Positions 1 to 5,595 of a DNA stretch of 6,156 nucleotides are shown here, piece by piece. Location: the NCBI GenBank assembly GCA_021823365.1, contig JAKAOD010000201.1, positions 1-6,156 of the forward strand, in the 5' to 3' direction. A program made the position numbers and the translations under genes. This DNA is from Actinomycetes bacterium. Its GTDB lineage: Bacteria > Actinomycetota > Acidimicrobiia > Acidimicrobiales > Bog-793. Under the pieces are notes generated by a model that had not been told where the DNA came from, did not search any database, and saw only the letters and a list, made by a program, of their open reading frames with translations. Position 1 is the first letter of the stretch. Each line of letters begins with the position of its first letter.

Positions 1-755
1 CCGACGGCCTGTTCGTGCTCGGCACCGCTGGCCAGGGACCGCTGCTCGAGACGACCGAGCGCCTCGCGGTGCTCGAGCGGATCGTCGCCGCCAGCGCGGG
101 AAGGCTGGCGGTGATCTGCCACGTCGGCGCCGCCTCGACCGAAACCGCAGTTCGCCTCGCCCGCCATGCCCAGGCGTGCGGAGTCGCCGCCGTCGCGAGT
201 GTTCCGCCGACCTACTACTCGCCTGACCGCCGCACCGTCGCCGAGTTCTACCTCACCTTGATCGACGCGGTGGATCTCCCCGTCTATGCGTACGACAACC
301 CCAAAGCGACAGGCTATTCCTTCTCTGTCGAGGAGCTCGCTTCCCTCACGACTGCGGGGCTCGCGGGGGTGAAGGTGGCGCGATCCGAGATCGTCTGCTT
401 CCAAGACCTGCTGAGCGCCGGGGTCGCCTGCTGGGTGGCCGACGCCCACCTGAACGCCGCTGCCTTGTTCGCCGGCGCGAGCGGATCAATCTCGACAATC
501 ACCAACGTTGCCCCGCGACTGTTTAGAGAGCTGCAGGCGGCCGTCCGCTCCTGCGACATCGAGCACGCCCGCCAGCTGCAGCGTCGCATCGATCGCTTCG
601 CCCGCGGCGTCCGCAAGCCGATCATTGGCGGTCTGCATTACGCCTGCACGCGCCTCGGACTCCCCGCCGGCGCGCCCAGACGCCCGCTGCGCCTACCCGA
701 GGACGAGGAGCGGACGGTGATCGATGGTGCGCTCAAAGGGGAGGGCCTGGTGTGA
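1..755 (+). CDS. DHDPS/NAL-family class I aldolase (DapA-like), 5' end cut by window
   Basis: The 3' part of a dihydrodipicolinate synthase / N-acetylneuraminate lyase superfamily protein. The first complete codon is at 3, and the reading frame is open back to the window edge. It starts inside the GLFVLGTAGQGP loop, so about 40 N-terminal residues are missing. The GTG at 15 lies inside this conserved loop and is not the true start. Family landmarks are in order: the pyruvate-loop motif (GTAGQG, 21-38), PPTYYSP with the active-site tyrosine pair, YDNPKATG with the catalytic Tyr at 291-293, and GVKVA with the Schiff-base Lys at 372-374. After these come the ASGSIS segment and the usual C-terminal helical end with LGLPAG. 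Family members form or cleave C-C bonds through a pyruvate Schiff base in the cytoplasm. Among sugar catabolic genes, cleavage of a 2-keto-3-deoxy-aldonate is the likeliest role; lysine biosynthesis is unlikely. The loop differs from the usual GTTGE (T to A, E to Q). The stop overlaps the next start by 4 bases. The family is firm; the substrate is unknown. Confidence 0.93.
   Translation, partial: DGLFVLGTAGQGPLLETTERLAVLERIVAASAGRLAVICHVGAASTETAVRLARHAQACGVAAVASVPPTYYSPDRRTVAEFYLTLIDAVDLPVYAYDNPKATGYSFSVEELASLTTAGLAGVKVARSEIVCFQDLLSAGVACWVADAHLNAAALFAGASGSISTITNVAPRLFRELQAAVRSCDIEHARQLQRRIDRFARGVRKPIIGGLHYACTRLGLPAGAPRRPLRLPEDEERTVIDGALKGEGLV
735..745 (+). promoter_or_regulatory. Shine-Dalgarno sequence of the FAD oxidoreductase gene
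   Basis: A purine-rich AAAGGGGAGGG stretch lies in the end of the aldolase gene, 6 bases before the GTG at 752. It supports that start over any internal one, and it places the start so that GTG and the upstream TGA share bases (GTGA), as in translational coupling. Confidence 0.7.
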
Positions 756-2038
756 GGACCGCAGGCAGAACGTTGGAGCGCGAGGTCATCGTCGTGGGCT
801 CGGGTTCTGCCGGTTGTGTGGCCGCTGCCGCCGCGGCACGACACGGCGCTCGCACGCTGCTCATCGAGCGGAACACCTTCCTCGGCGGCACGAGCACGGC
901 CGTGCTCGACACCTTCTATGCCTTCTATACCGCTGGAGAAGAGCCCTTACAGGTCGTGGGTGGGGTCGCTCAGGAGGTTCTCGACGGGTTATGGCGACGT
1001 GGTGCATCCTTCACCCGGCCCAACACCTTCGGCTCAGGACTCGGTGTCACGTACAACCCCGAGGTGCTAGCCATCGTGTGGGACGAGCTGCTTGCCCGGT
1101 CGGGCGTGGAGGTCTTCACCGGTGCCCTTGCGCTGGAGGCGGTCGAGGATGAAAGCGGTGTGACGCTTCTTCTGGCAGCCAAGGGTGCGGGGCTCCTCGA
1201 GTGCCGGGCCCAGGTCGTGATCGACGCTTCCGGTGACGGCGACGTCGCCGTTGCGGCCGGGGCGAAGCCTCTCAACGACAACGAGCTGCTCCAGCCGGCG
1301 ACCTTGACCTTCCGCGTCGGTAACGTCGACACGGCGCGAGGATTTCCTGCTGCTGGACGCCGCCCGCTTCGCGAGTATGTCGAGGAGGCTCGCCGGGACG
1401 GGTACGCCTTGGCGCACGCTTCGGGCAGCATGCACCGCACCGCGGTGCCCGGCTGCGTCCTGGTGGCGATCACCCGTGTCGCCTCACCCGCGCCCGACGA
1501 CCCGATGAGCTGGAGCGCCGCCCAACTTGAGGCTCGAGGGCAAGTCGAGGAGAGCGTGCAATTCCTGCGCCAGCGGGTTCCCGGGTTCGAGGAGGCTGCG
1601 CTCGTCGGCATCGCCCCGATGCTCGGCGTTCGCGAGACGCGCCGCATCGAGGGAGTGCACGTGCTTACCGAAGACGAGGTGCTTCGTGCTGTTGTGCCAG
1701 CCGACACGATCGCCCTCTGTGGGGCCCCGATCGAAGACCTCGCCTACGAGCCGACCCGTTGGCAGCACATCCCGCCCCCGGGGGTGTACGGGATTCCCCT
1801 TGGCTGCTTGCAACCAGCGGGCCTTGAGTGCATCTTGGTTGCGGGGCGCTGCCATTCGGCGACCCATGGCGCGCACAGCTCGGCTCGCAGCATGGGAACC
1901 TGCATGGCGCTCGGCCACGCCGCGGGGATTGCGGCGGCCCTGGCGATAGGCGGGGGACGAACGACGTCCGAGGCGAACGCCGAGGCGGTGCGTGAACAGC
2001 TGCTCGGCGACGGAGCAGTGCTGGAGCTCGTGCGGTGA
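752..2038 (+). CDS. FAD-dependent oxidoreductase (FAD_oxidored, PF12831 type)
   Basis: A 428-residue flavoprotein, soluble, with no signal peptide or membrane segment. Residues 12-21 form the dinucleotide-binding strand and GSGSAG loop. The acidic residue E39 in LLIER is positioned to bind the adenosine ribose, followed by LGG at 44-46. DASGDGD at 158-164 and LGVRETRRIEG at 291-301 are typical of the family. The C-terminal half of the FAD site is at 362-395 (VAGRCHSATHGA, then SMGTCMALGHAAG). The length is ordinary for single-domain members. Many family members are annotated only as FAD-dependent oxidoreductases, so the substrate is open. In this operon it probably oxidises the sugar-derived substrate or an intermediate, and its electron acceptor cannot be inferred. 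The GTG start is backed by an SD at 735-745 and overlaps the upstream stop; its own stop overlaps the next gene. Assignment to the family is secure; the role is inferred from context. Confidence 0.92.
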   Translation: MRTAGRTLEREVIVVGSGSAGCVAAAAAARHGARTLLIERNTFLGGTSTAVLDTFYAFYTAGEEPLQVVGGVAQEVLDGLWRRGASFTRPNTFGSGLGVTYNPEVLAIVWDELLARSGVEVFTGALALEAVEDESGVTLLLAAKGAGLLECRAQVVIDASGDGDVAVAAGAKPLNDNELLQPATLTFRVGNVDTARGFPAAGRRPLREYVEEARRDGYALAHASGSMHRTAVPGCVLVAITRVASPAPDDPMSWSAAQLEARGQVEESVQFLRQRVPGFEEAALVGIAPMLGVRETRRIEGVHVLTEDEVLRAVVPADTIALCGAPIEDLAYEPTRWQHIPPPGVYGIPLGCLQPAGLECILVAGRCHSATHGAHSSARSMGTCMALGHAAGIAAALAIGGGRTTSEANAEAVREQLLGDGAVLELVR

Positions 2039-3039
2039 GCGGGAACGCAACGGCGCGGTTCGTTCGCAGCGTCGCTGGCGATCTGCCAGCCGAGTCCCTC
2101 CATCATGTCGACTGCCATGATCACCTCTTCTTGGACCTCGGCTGCTCGGTGCCCAACCGGGGCGAGATGCTGCTCGACTCCGAGGAGGAGACGCTCGACG
2201 AGCTGAGCGCCTTTCGGGCTGCCGGCGGCGGCGGGGTTCTGTGTGCGACGCCGATCGCCCTCGGACGGCGGCCGGCGGCGCTGAGTCAGGTTTCGAACTC
2301 CTCCGGGGTGCCGGTGATCGCCAGCGGTGGGTTCCACAAGAGCGCCTACTACCCACCAGACCACTGGGTGCAGCGCTATCCCCTCGTCACCGTGGCCGAG
2401 CTCGTCCATGAGGACGCCACGCTCGGCATCGACGCGTACGACTACGCCGGGCCACGCGTCGAGCGCACGGAGATTCGACCCGGGGTGCTGAAGGCCGGTG
2501 CCGACTTCTGGCGCTTGGCCGGCCGAGAGGCGGACCTGCATCGGATTGTTGCCGAGGTCGCCTTCGCTATCGGGCTGCCGGTGATCTTGCACATCGAGCA
2601 CGGTGCTGATCCCCACCCCGCGCTCGACGTCATCGCGTCCACGGGGCTCGAGCTCGACCGAGTGCTGGTCAGCCACCTTGACCGGACGCCTGACGCAGAG
2701 CTGCATGCGAGCGTGGCGGCAAGAGGCGCCTACCTCGTCTACGACGGCCTCTATCGAGAGCGCTACCGGCCCGTCGGGGTACTGCTCGACGTGATCGAGT
2801 CGCTGGCCTCTCGCGGCCACCTCGACCAGCTCTTGTTGGGGGGCGACCTCGCCAGCCGCAAGCTGCGACGGGTGGCCGGCGCGCCAGGCGTGGCGGGGCT
2901 GCTCACGGTGCTTGCGCCGAGGATCCGCGCCCGCCTCGGCGACGAGGTCCTTGAGCAGCTGCTGACCTCCAACCCGAGGCGGGCGCTTGCCCTTGGTCAA
3001 GTGCGTTCGACGATAGCGAGAAAGGAACCCGGTGCCTGA
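2035..3039 (+). CDS. Phosphotriesterase-family metal-dependent hydrolase, probable lactonase
   Basis: A 334-residue amidohydrolase-superfamily protein of the phosphotriesterase (PTE) branch. A full binuclear metal site is visible: H28 and H30 in CHDHL, K153 in GVLKAG (the expected carboxylated bridging lysine), H186 in ILHIEHG, H214 in VSHLD and D271 in LLGGD. The C-terminal TSNPRRAL (311-318) matches the NPxxxL end motif of PTE proteins. The length is normal. The PTE-like family includes lactonases acting on homoserine lactones and, in some Firmicutes and mycoplasmas, on phosphorylated furanose lactones. True organophosphate hydrolysis is unusual. Beside an SDR and a sugar kinase, opening of a sugar lactone or phospho-lactone is the best guess. 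The GTG start overlaps the upstream TGA by 4 bases, with a weak GGAG 8 bases before it. The 3' end carries the SD of the next gene and overlaps it by 8 bases. Confidence 0.88.
   Translation: MSGNATARFVRSVAGDLPAESLHHVDCHDHLFLDLGCSVPNRGEMLLDSEEETLDELSAFRAAGGGGVLCATPIALGRRPAALSQVSNSSGVPVIASGGFHKSAYYPPDHWVQRYPLVTVAELVHEDATLGIDAYDYAGPRVERTEIRPGVLKAGADFWRLAGREADLHRIVAEVAFAIGLPVILHIEHGADPHPALDVIASTGLELDRVLVSHLDRTPDAELHASVAARGAYLVYDGLYRERYRPVGVLLDVIESLASRGHLDQLLLGGDLASRKLRRVAGAPGVAGLLTVLAPRIRARLGDEVLEQLLTSNPRRALALGQVRSTIARKEPGA
3021..3027 (+). promoter_or_regulatory. Shine-Dalgarno sequence of the SIS-domain gene
   Basis: AAAGGAA lies in the last codons of the hydrolase gene, 4 bases before the GTG at 3032. 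It fixes that start even though it overlaps the upstream gene by 8 bases in a different frame. Confidence 0.65.
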
Positions 3040-3805
3040 GCACGACCAGTATCTCGACCTTGTCCTCGGTCGCCTCGAGGAGATGCGCAAGCGCGAGTCC
3101 GACTCGATCGAGACGGCGGCAGATTGGTGCGCCGAGGCGATTGGCAGCGGCCACATCGCCTGGGTATTCGGTGCCGGCCACAGCGGGATGATGGCGCTCG
3201 AGGCCTACCCACGGATGGGCGGCATCCTCGGCTTCGTCCCGATGATCGAGCTGTCGCTGCTCTACTTCACCAACGTCGTCGGATCGGGAGGACTCGACCA
3301 GGCGATCTTCCTCGAGCGGGCCGAAGGCTACGGCGAGGCAATCCTGCGCAGCTATGCCCCCGAGAGGGGGGACTTGCTGATCGTCTACTCGAGCTCGGGA
3401 GTCGAGGTGTTGCCGAAGGAGCTCGCCCGCGGGGCTCGATACCGGGGGCTCCAGGTCATCGGCATCACCTCGCTCGAGTACTCGGACGAGGCCGCGGCTC
3501 GGCGCCGGATCGACCGCCGGCTCGCGGACGAGGTGGACCTCGTCATCGACAACGGCGTGCCACCTGGTGACGCCATCTTGGAGCTCGAGGGCGCTCCGGC
3601 CCCGGTCGGGCCTTCGAGCACGATCCTGAACGTCGCCATCATGAACTCGATCGCCGTCGACACCGCCGCACGCCTGCACCGGGCGGGGACCGAGCCGCAG
3701 GTCTTTGCCAGCCCGCACTTCCACGACGCGACGAACACCTCCTACGAGGAGGCGTTGCAGCGCTTTCGCCGGCTCATCGGGCGCGGAGCCCTCGAAGGGC
3801 GTTGA
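3032..3805 (+). CDS. SIS-domain sugar-phosphate isomerase/binding protein (UPF0309-like)
   Basis: A 257-residue cytoplasmic protein with a sugar isomerase (SIS) fold. A helical N-terminus is followed by VFGAGHSGMMALE (45-57), the first SIS strand-loop with its phosphate-binding G-x-G-x-S pattern. Next comes LLIVYSSSGVEVLPKELA (115-132), matching the second SIS serine-rich loop (usually IS-S-G-N). DNGVPPGDA (173-181) and PVGPSSTILN (191-200) are distinctive of the UPF0309 / SIS_2 (PF13580) group and not of GlmS or GmhA. SIS domains bind phosphosugars and act as isomerases, etherase-like enzymes or, in RpiR-type regulators, sensors. This protein has no DNA-binding domain, so an enzymatic role is likelier. 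Next to a PfkB kinase, aldose-ketose isomerisation of a phosphosugar is plausible. The GTG start is supported by AAAGGAA at 3021-3027. The stop overlaps the TTG start proposed for the next gene. The fold is certain; the reaction is not. Confidence 0.88.
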   Translation: MPEHDQYLDLVLGRLEEMRKRESDSIETAADWCAEAIGSGHIAWVFGAGHSGMMALEAYPRMGGILGFVPMIELSLLYFTNVVGSGGLDQAIFLERAEGYGEAILRSYAPERGDLLIVYSSSGVEVLPKELARGARYRGLQVIGITSLEYSDEAAARRRIDRRLADEVDLVIDNGVPPGDAILELEGAPAPVGPSSTILNVAIMNSIAVDTAARLHRAGTEPQVFASPHFHDATNTSYEEALQRFRRLIGRGALEGR

Positions 3806-4578
3806 AGACGGTGGCCGGGCACGATCTTGGAGGACGCGTCGCCCTCGTCACCGGGGCGGGGCGCGGTCTTGGACGGGCGATCGCCTGCCGACTGGCTGGC
3901 GATGGCGCGGCCGTGGCCGTGAACGACCTCGACGAGGGCGCTAAGGAGACCTGCGATCTAATCGGCGACTTGGGCGGTCGAGCCTTCCCCCTCCTCGGTG
4001 ACGTCTCCTCGGCTGCCGACGTCGATTCGGTCGTCGAGCGCGTCGCGCTCGAGTTCGGCGGGCTCGACATCCTCGTCAACAACGCCGGCATCTTCCCCTG
4101 GCACAACTGGACCGACATCGAGGTCGCGGAGTGGGATCGCGTGATGGCAGTCAACGTGCGAGGGGCGTTCCTCTGCGCCAAGGCGGCCTATCCCCACCTT
4201 CGCCGCTCCACCGCAGGCCGCATCATCAGCGTGACCTCGACCACTTGGCTCTCAGGACCGACCCACCTGCTCCATTACGTGACGAGCAAGGCAGCCCTCG
4301 TCGGCTTCACCCATTCTCTCGCCAGGGAGCTCGGTGACGACAACATCACCGTGAACGCCGTCGCCACGGGTCGGACCCTCACCGATGGCGTCCGGGGTTG
4401 GATCGCGGCCGGCTACATGACCTTTGACGAGGTTGCCGAGTCGCGCCAGTCTCAGCCGATCAAGCGCGTCGGAGAGCCCGAGGAGATTGCGGCGGTGGTT
4501 TCGTTCCTCGCCTCGGACGATGCCTCCTATATGACCGGTCAGGTCCTCGTCGCCGACGGTGGAAGGAACATGCACTGA
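3802..4578 (+). CDS. Classical short-chain dehydrogenase/reductase (SDR)
   Basis: A 258-residue NAD(P)-dependent oxidoreductase with a complete classical SDR signature: TGAGRGLG at 17-24 (cofactor glycine motif), NNAG at 93-96, N118 in VNVRG, catalytic S146, and Y159 and K163 in YVTSK. S146 is 13 residues before the tyrosine, as expected. The C-terminus GQVLVADGG is typical. D42 after the second strand hints at NAD(H) preference, although N41 precedes it. The likely role is oxidation of a sugar hydroxyl or lactol, feeding the PTE-like lactonase; the reverse reduction cannot be excluded. The start is uncertain. TTG 3802 overlaps the upstream TGA, but the GAAGGG at 3794-3799 is only 2 bases away. 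GTG 3811, three codons on, sits 11 bases from it and may be the real start. The kinase begins 2 bases after the stop. Confidence 0.93.
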   Translation: MKTVAGHDLGGRVALVTGAGRGLGRAIACRLAGDGAAVAVNDLDEGAKETCDLIGDLGGRAFPLLGDVSSAADVDSVVERVALEFGGLDILVNNAGIFPWHNWTDIEVAEWDRVMAVNVRGAFLCAKAAYPHLRRSTAGRIISVTSTTWLSGPTHLLHYVTSKAALVGFTHSLARELGDDNITVNAVATGRTLTDGVRGWIAAGYMTFDEVAESRQSQPIKRVGEPEEIAAVVSFLASDDASYMTGQVLVADGGRNMH

Positions 4579-4580
4579 TC

Positions 4581-5522
4581 ATGGCCGTGATCGCCGTCGT
4601 CGGTGCTGTCGGCGTCGGGCTCGTCTACGCCCTTGACCGCCAGCCAGCAGCGGGGGAGACGCGCCTTGCGGAGGGTCTCCGCGTGATGGCGGGGGGCAAG
4701 GCATCCAACCATGCCCTCGGCCTCGCGCAGTTCGGCCACCGGGTGCGGCTCCTGAGCGCGCTCGGCGAGGATGCCTTCGCGGAGATCGCCCGCGCGGCAT
4801 GGCGCGCCCATGGGGTTGACGACTCGGCGATCACGGTGCACGCTGGGAAGGCCACGATGGTGGGGGTCGTCTGGACCGATCATCTCGGTGACAACCGCGT
4901 CGTGATCGGCCCAAACGTCCTCAACCTCTTCACGCCGAATTGCGTCGACGCAGACGAAGCAGCAATCCGTTCGGCCGACGCCGTGCTCGTCAGCCTCGAG
5001 ATGCCGATCGCATCTGGTCGCCGCGCTCTCGAGTTGGCGCGGCGGGCCGGGGTGCTCACGGTGCTCAACCCCGCGCCGGCTCCCAGCCGGGACGATGTCG
5101 CCGCGATCGTCGAACTGTGCGACTGGATAACCCCCAACAAGGGAGAGGCGGAGGCGATGACCGGGGCGGCCGACCCTAGCGTAGCGGCCGCGAAGCTACG
5201 CAGGTTGGGGGTACGCCATGTCGCCGTGACGCTCGGTGCGGAAGGGGTGCTCTATGCCGGCGCCGACGGGGAGGAGCACATCCCGTCGCCGAAGGTCCCG
5301 GTACTCGACACGAGCGGCGCTGGCGACGCCTTCAATGTCGCCCTAGTCGATGCCCTCGTAACCGGGTGCGCGCCCCGCACAGCCGTGGCGCACGGCTGTG
5401 CCGCCGGGGCGCGGATCGTACAGGGTCCGGGCTTCCTCGACGCGCTCGACCTGCTCGCCGACCTCGCGGCGCCGCCCGTTCGTTGCGAGAGCGCCAGATC
5501 GAAGGGCGCGCCAATGAGTTAG
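4581..5522 (+). CDS. PfkB-family carbohydrate kinase, ribokinase-like
   Basis: A 313-residue ATP-dependent sugar kinase of the ribokinase/PfkB superfamily. It shows the AGGKASN substrate and lid motif (37-43, first PfkB signature), E140 in SLEMP, NPAPA (163-167), TPNKGEAE with the NxxE magnesium motif (186-189), and DTSGAGDAFN (243-252) with the catalytic base D249 and anion-hole glycines. The overall pattern is closest to ribokinase by eye. However, the N-terminal strand reads GAVGVGLV (8-15), where ribokinase has GSINADHI, so both ribose-contacting residues (N14 and D16 in E. coli) align with glycine. Ribose is therefore an unlikely substrate. A different sugar, a sugar acid (for example 2-keto-3-deoxygluconate) or a nucleoside is possible. 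The last 15 or so residues form a polar tail past the fold. The ATG start lies 2 bases after the SDR stop. Two strong inverted repeats lie in its 3' half. Confidence 0.93.
   Translation: MAVIAVVGAVGVGLVYALDRQPAAGETRLAEGLRVMAGGKASNHALGLAQFGHRVRLLSALGEDAFAEIARAAWRAHGVDDSAITVHAGKATMVGVVWTDHLGDNRVVIGPNVLNLFTPNCVDADEAAIRSADAVLVSLEMPIASGRRALELARRAGVLTVLNPAPAPSRDDVAAIVELCDWITPNKGEAEAMTGAADPSVAAAKLRRLGVRHVAVTLGAEGVLYAGADGEEHIPSPKVPVLDTSGAGDAFNVALVDALVTGCAPRTAVAHGCAAGARIVQGPGFLDALDLLADLAAPPVRCESARSKGAPMS
5175..5204 (+). repeat. Inverted repeat inside the kinase gene
   Basis: GCGTAGC (5179-5185) and GCTACGC (5195-5201) are perfect reverse complements with a 9-base loop. Flanking CCT (5175-5177) and AGG (5202-5204) extend the stem to 10 pairs with one bulged A at 5178. 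It lies entirely within coding sequence (about residues 199-208), so it may be incidental to the codons. Confidence 0.5.
5369..5413 (+). repeat. Large imperfect hairpin in the 3' part of the kinase gene
   Basis: The upper stem is an 11-base perfect inverted repeat, GCACAGCCGTG (5377-5387) with CACGGCTGTGC (5391-5401), closed by a 3-base loop. The lower stem is 8 pairs, CGCGCCCC (5369-5376) with GGGGCGCG (5406-5413), with a 4-base bulge (5402-5405) on the 3' side. That is 19 G/C-rich pairs in 45 bases. There is no T-run after it, so it is not a standard intrinsic terminator. It encodes roughly residues 264-278 of the kinase. It could pause transcription or protect a processed mRNA end, or be a by-product of GC-rich codons. 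Confidence 0.6.
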
Positions 5523-5535
5523 TTCAACGTCAGTG

Positions 5536-5554
5536 GGATCGGGGGGACCGATCC
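5536..5554 (+). promoter_or_regulatory. 19-base inverted repeat: leader hairpin or operator
   Basis: GGATCGG (5536-5542) and CCGATCC (5548-5554) are perfect arms around a 5-base GGGGA spacer. A G-T wobble (5535/5555) could add one more pair. It begins 14 bases after the kinase stop. As RNA it forms a 7-pair stem without a following T-run. As DNA it has the form of a binding site for a dimeric regulator. The sequence alone does not decide between these. Confidence 0.55.
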
Positions 5555-5559
5555 TCCAG

Positions 5560-5574
5560 TTCGCAAACAGCGAA
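5560..5574 (+). promoter_or_regulatory. Small inverted repeat just upstream of the SBP ribosome binding site
   Basis: TTCGC (5560-5564) and GCGAA (5570-5574) flank AAACA, ending 5 bases before the SD. The stem is short (5 pairs) and would be weak alone. It lies inside the loop that would form if CCTCC at 5553-5557 paired with the SD. Confidence 0.4.
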
Positions 5575-5579
5575 ACACA

Positions 5580-5586
5580 AGGAGGG
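5580..5586 (+). promoter_or_regulatory. Strong Shine-Dalgarno of the solute-binding protein gene
   Basis: AGGAGGG lies 9 bases before the ATG at 5596. It is the best match to the 16S rRNA 3' end in the window and fixes the start. It fits the high protein level expected for a binding protein compared with the enzymes of the same operon. Confidence 0.85.
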
Positions 5587-5595
5587 GAAGACGCC

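Larger units (their letters stand above)
5523..5595 (+). other. Intergenic leader between kinase and solute-binding protein genes
   Basis: The only gap of note in the window, 73 bases long. It contains two inverted repeats (5536-5554 and 5560-5574) and the SD at 5580-5586. I see no convincing -10/-35 pair and no T-run terminator, so read-through from the catabolic genes is likely. The structures may set separate expression of the transporter gene. Confidence 0.6.

Noticed and set aside
1769..1794. Nested palindrome in the FAD oxidoreductase gene (ATCCCG/CGGGAT around CCCCCGGGGG)
   Set aside because: It encodes the Pro-Pro-Pro-Gly stretch before VYGIPLG, which forces C and G runs; coding constraint explains it.
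1484..2356. Minus-strand open frame of 290 codons
   Set aside because: Low-complexity Arg/Ser/Pro-rich translation, opposite the FAD oxidoreductase and hydrolase; no domain or SD seen.
1744..3156. Minus-strand open frame of 470 codons spanning the flavoprotein, hydrolase and SIS genes
   Set aside because: It is a shadow of high-GC coding on the other strand. Its product is Arg-, His- and Gly-rich without a recognisable domain, and it crosses three well-supported + strand genes.
2903..3724. Minus-strand open frame of 273 codons opposite the SIS gene
   Set aside because: Antisense shadow in a GC-rich gene; no family resemblance, and the + strand SIS protein is clear.
45..5033. Many CTCGAG hexamers across the window
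   Set aside because: They mostly arise from common Leu-Glu codons and Glu-rich helices in GC-rich genes; spacing is irregular and no repeat unit is evident.
5536..5554. Intrinsic terminator after the kinase gene
   Set aside because: The hairpin is followed by TCCAGTTCGC with no T-run, so Rho-independent termination is not supported.
5523..5580. A separate promoter for the solute-binding protein gene
   Set aside because: TTCAAC at 5523-5528 vaguely resembles a -35 element, but no AT-rich -10 follows at suitable distance in this G-rich stretch.
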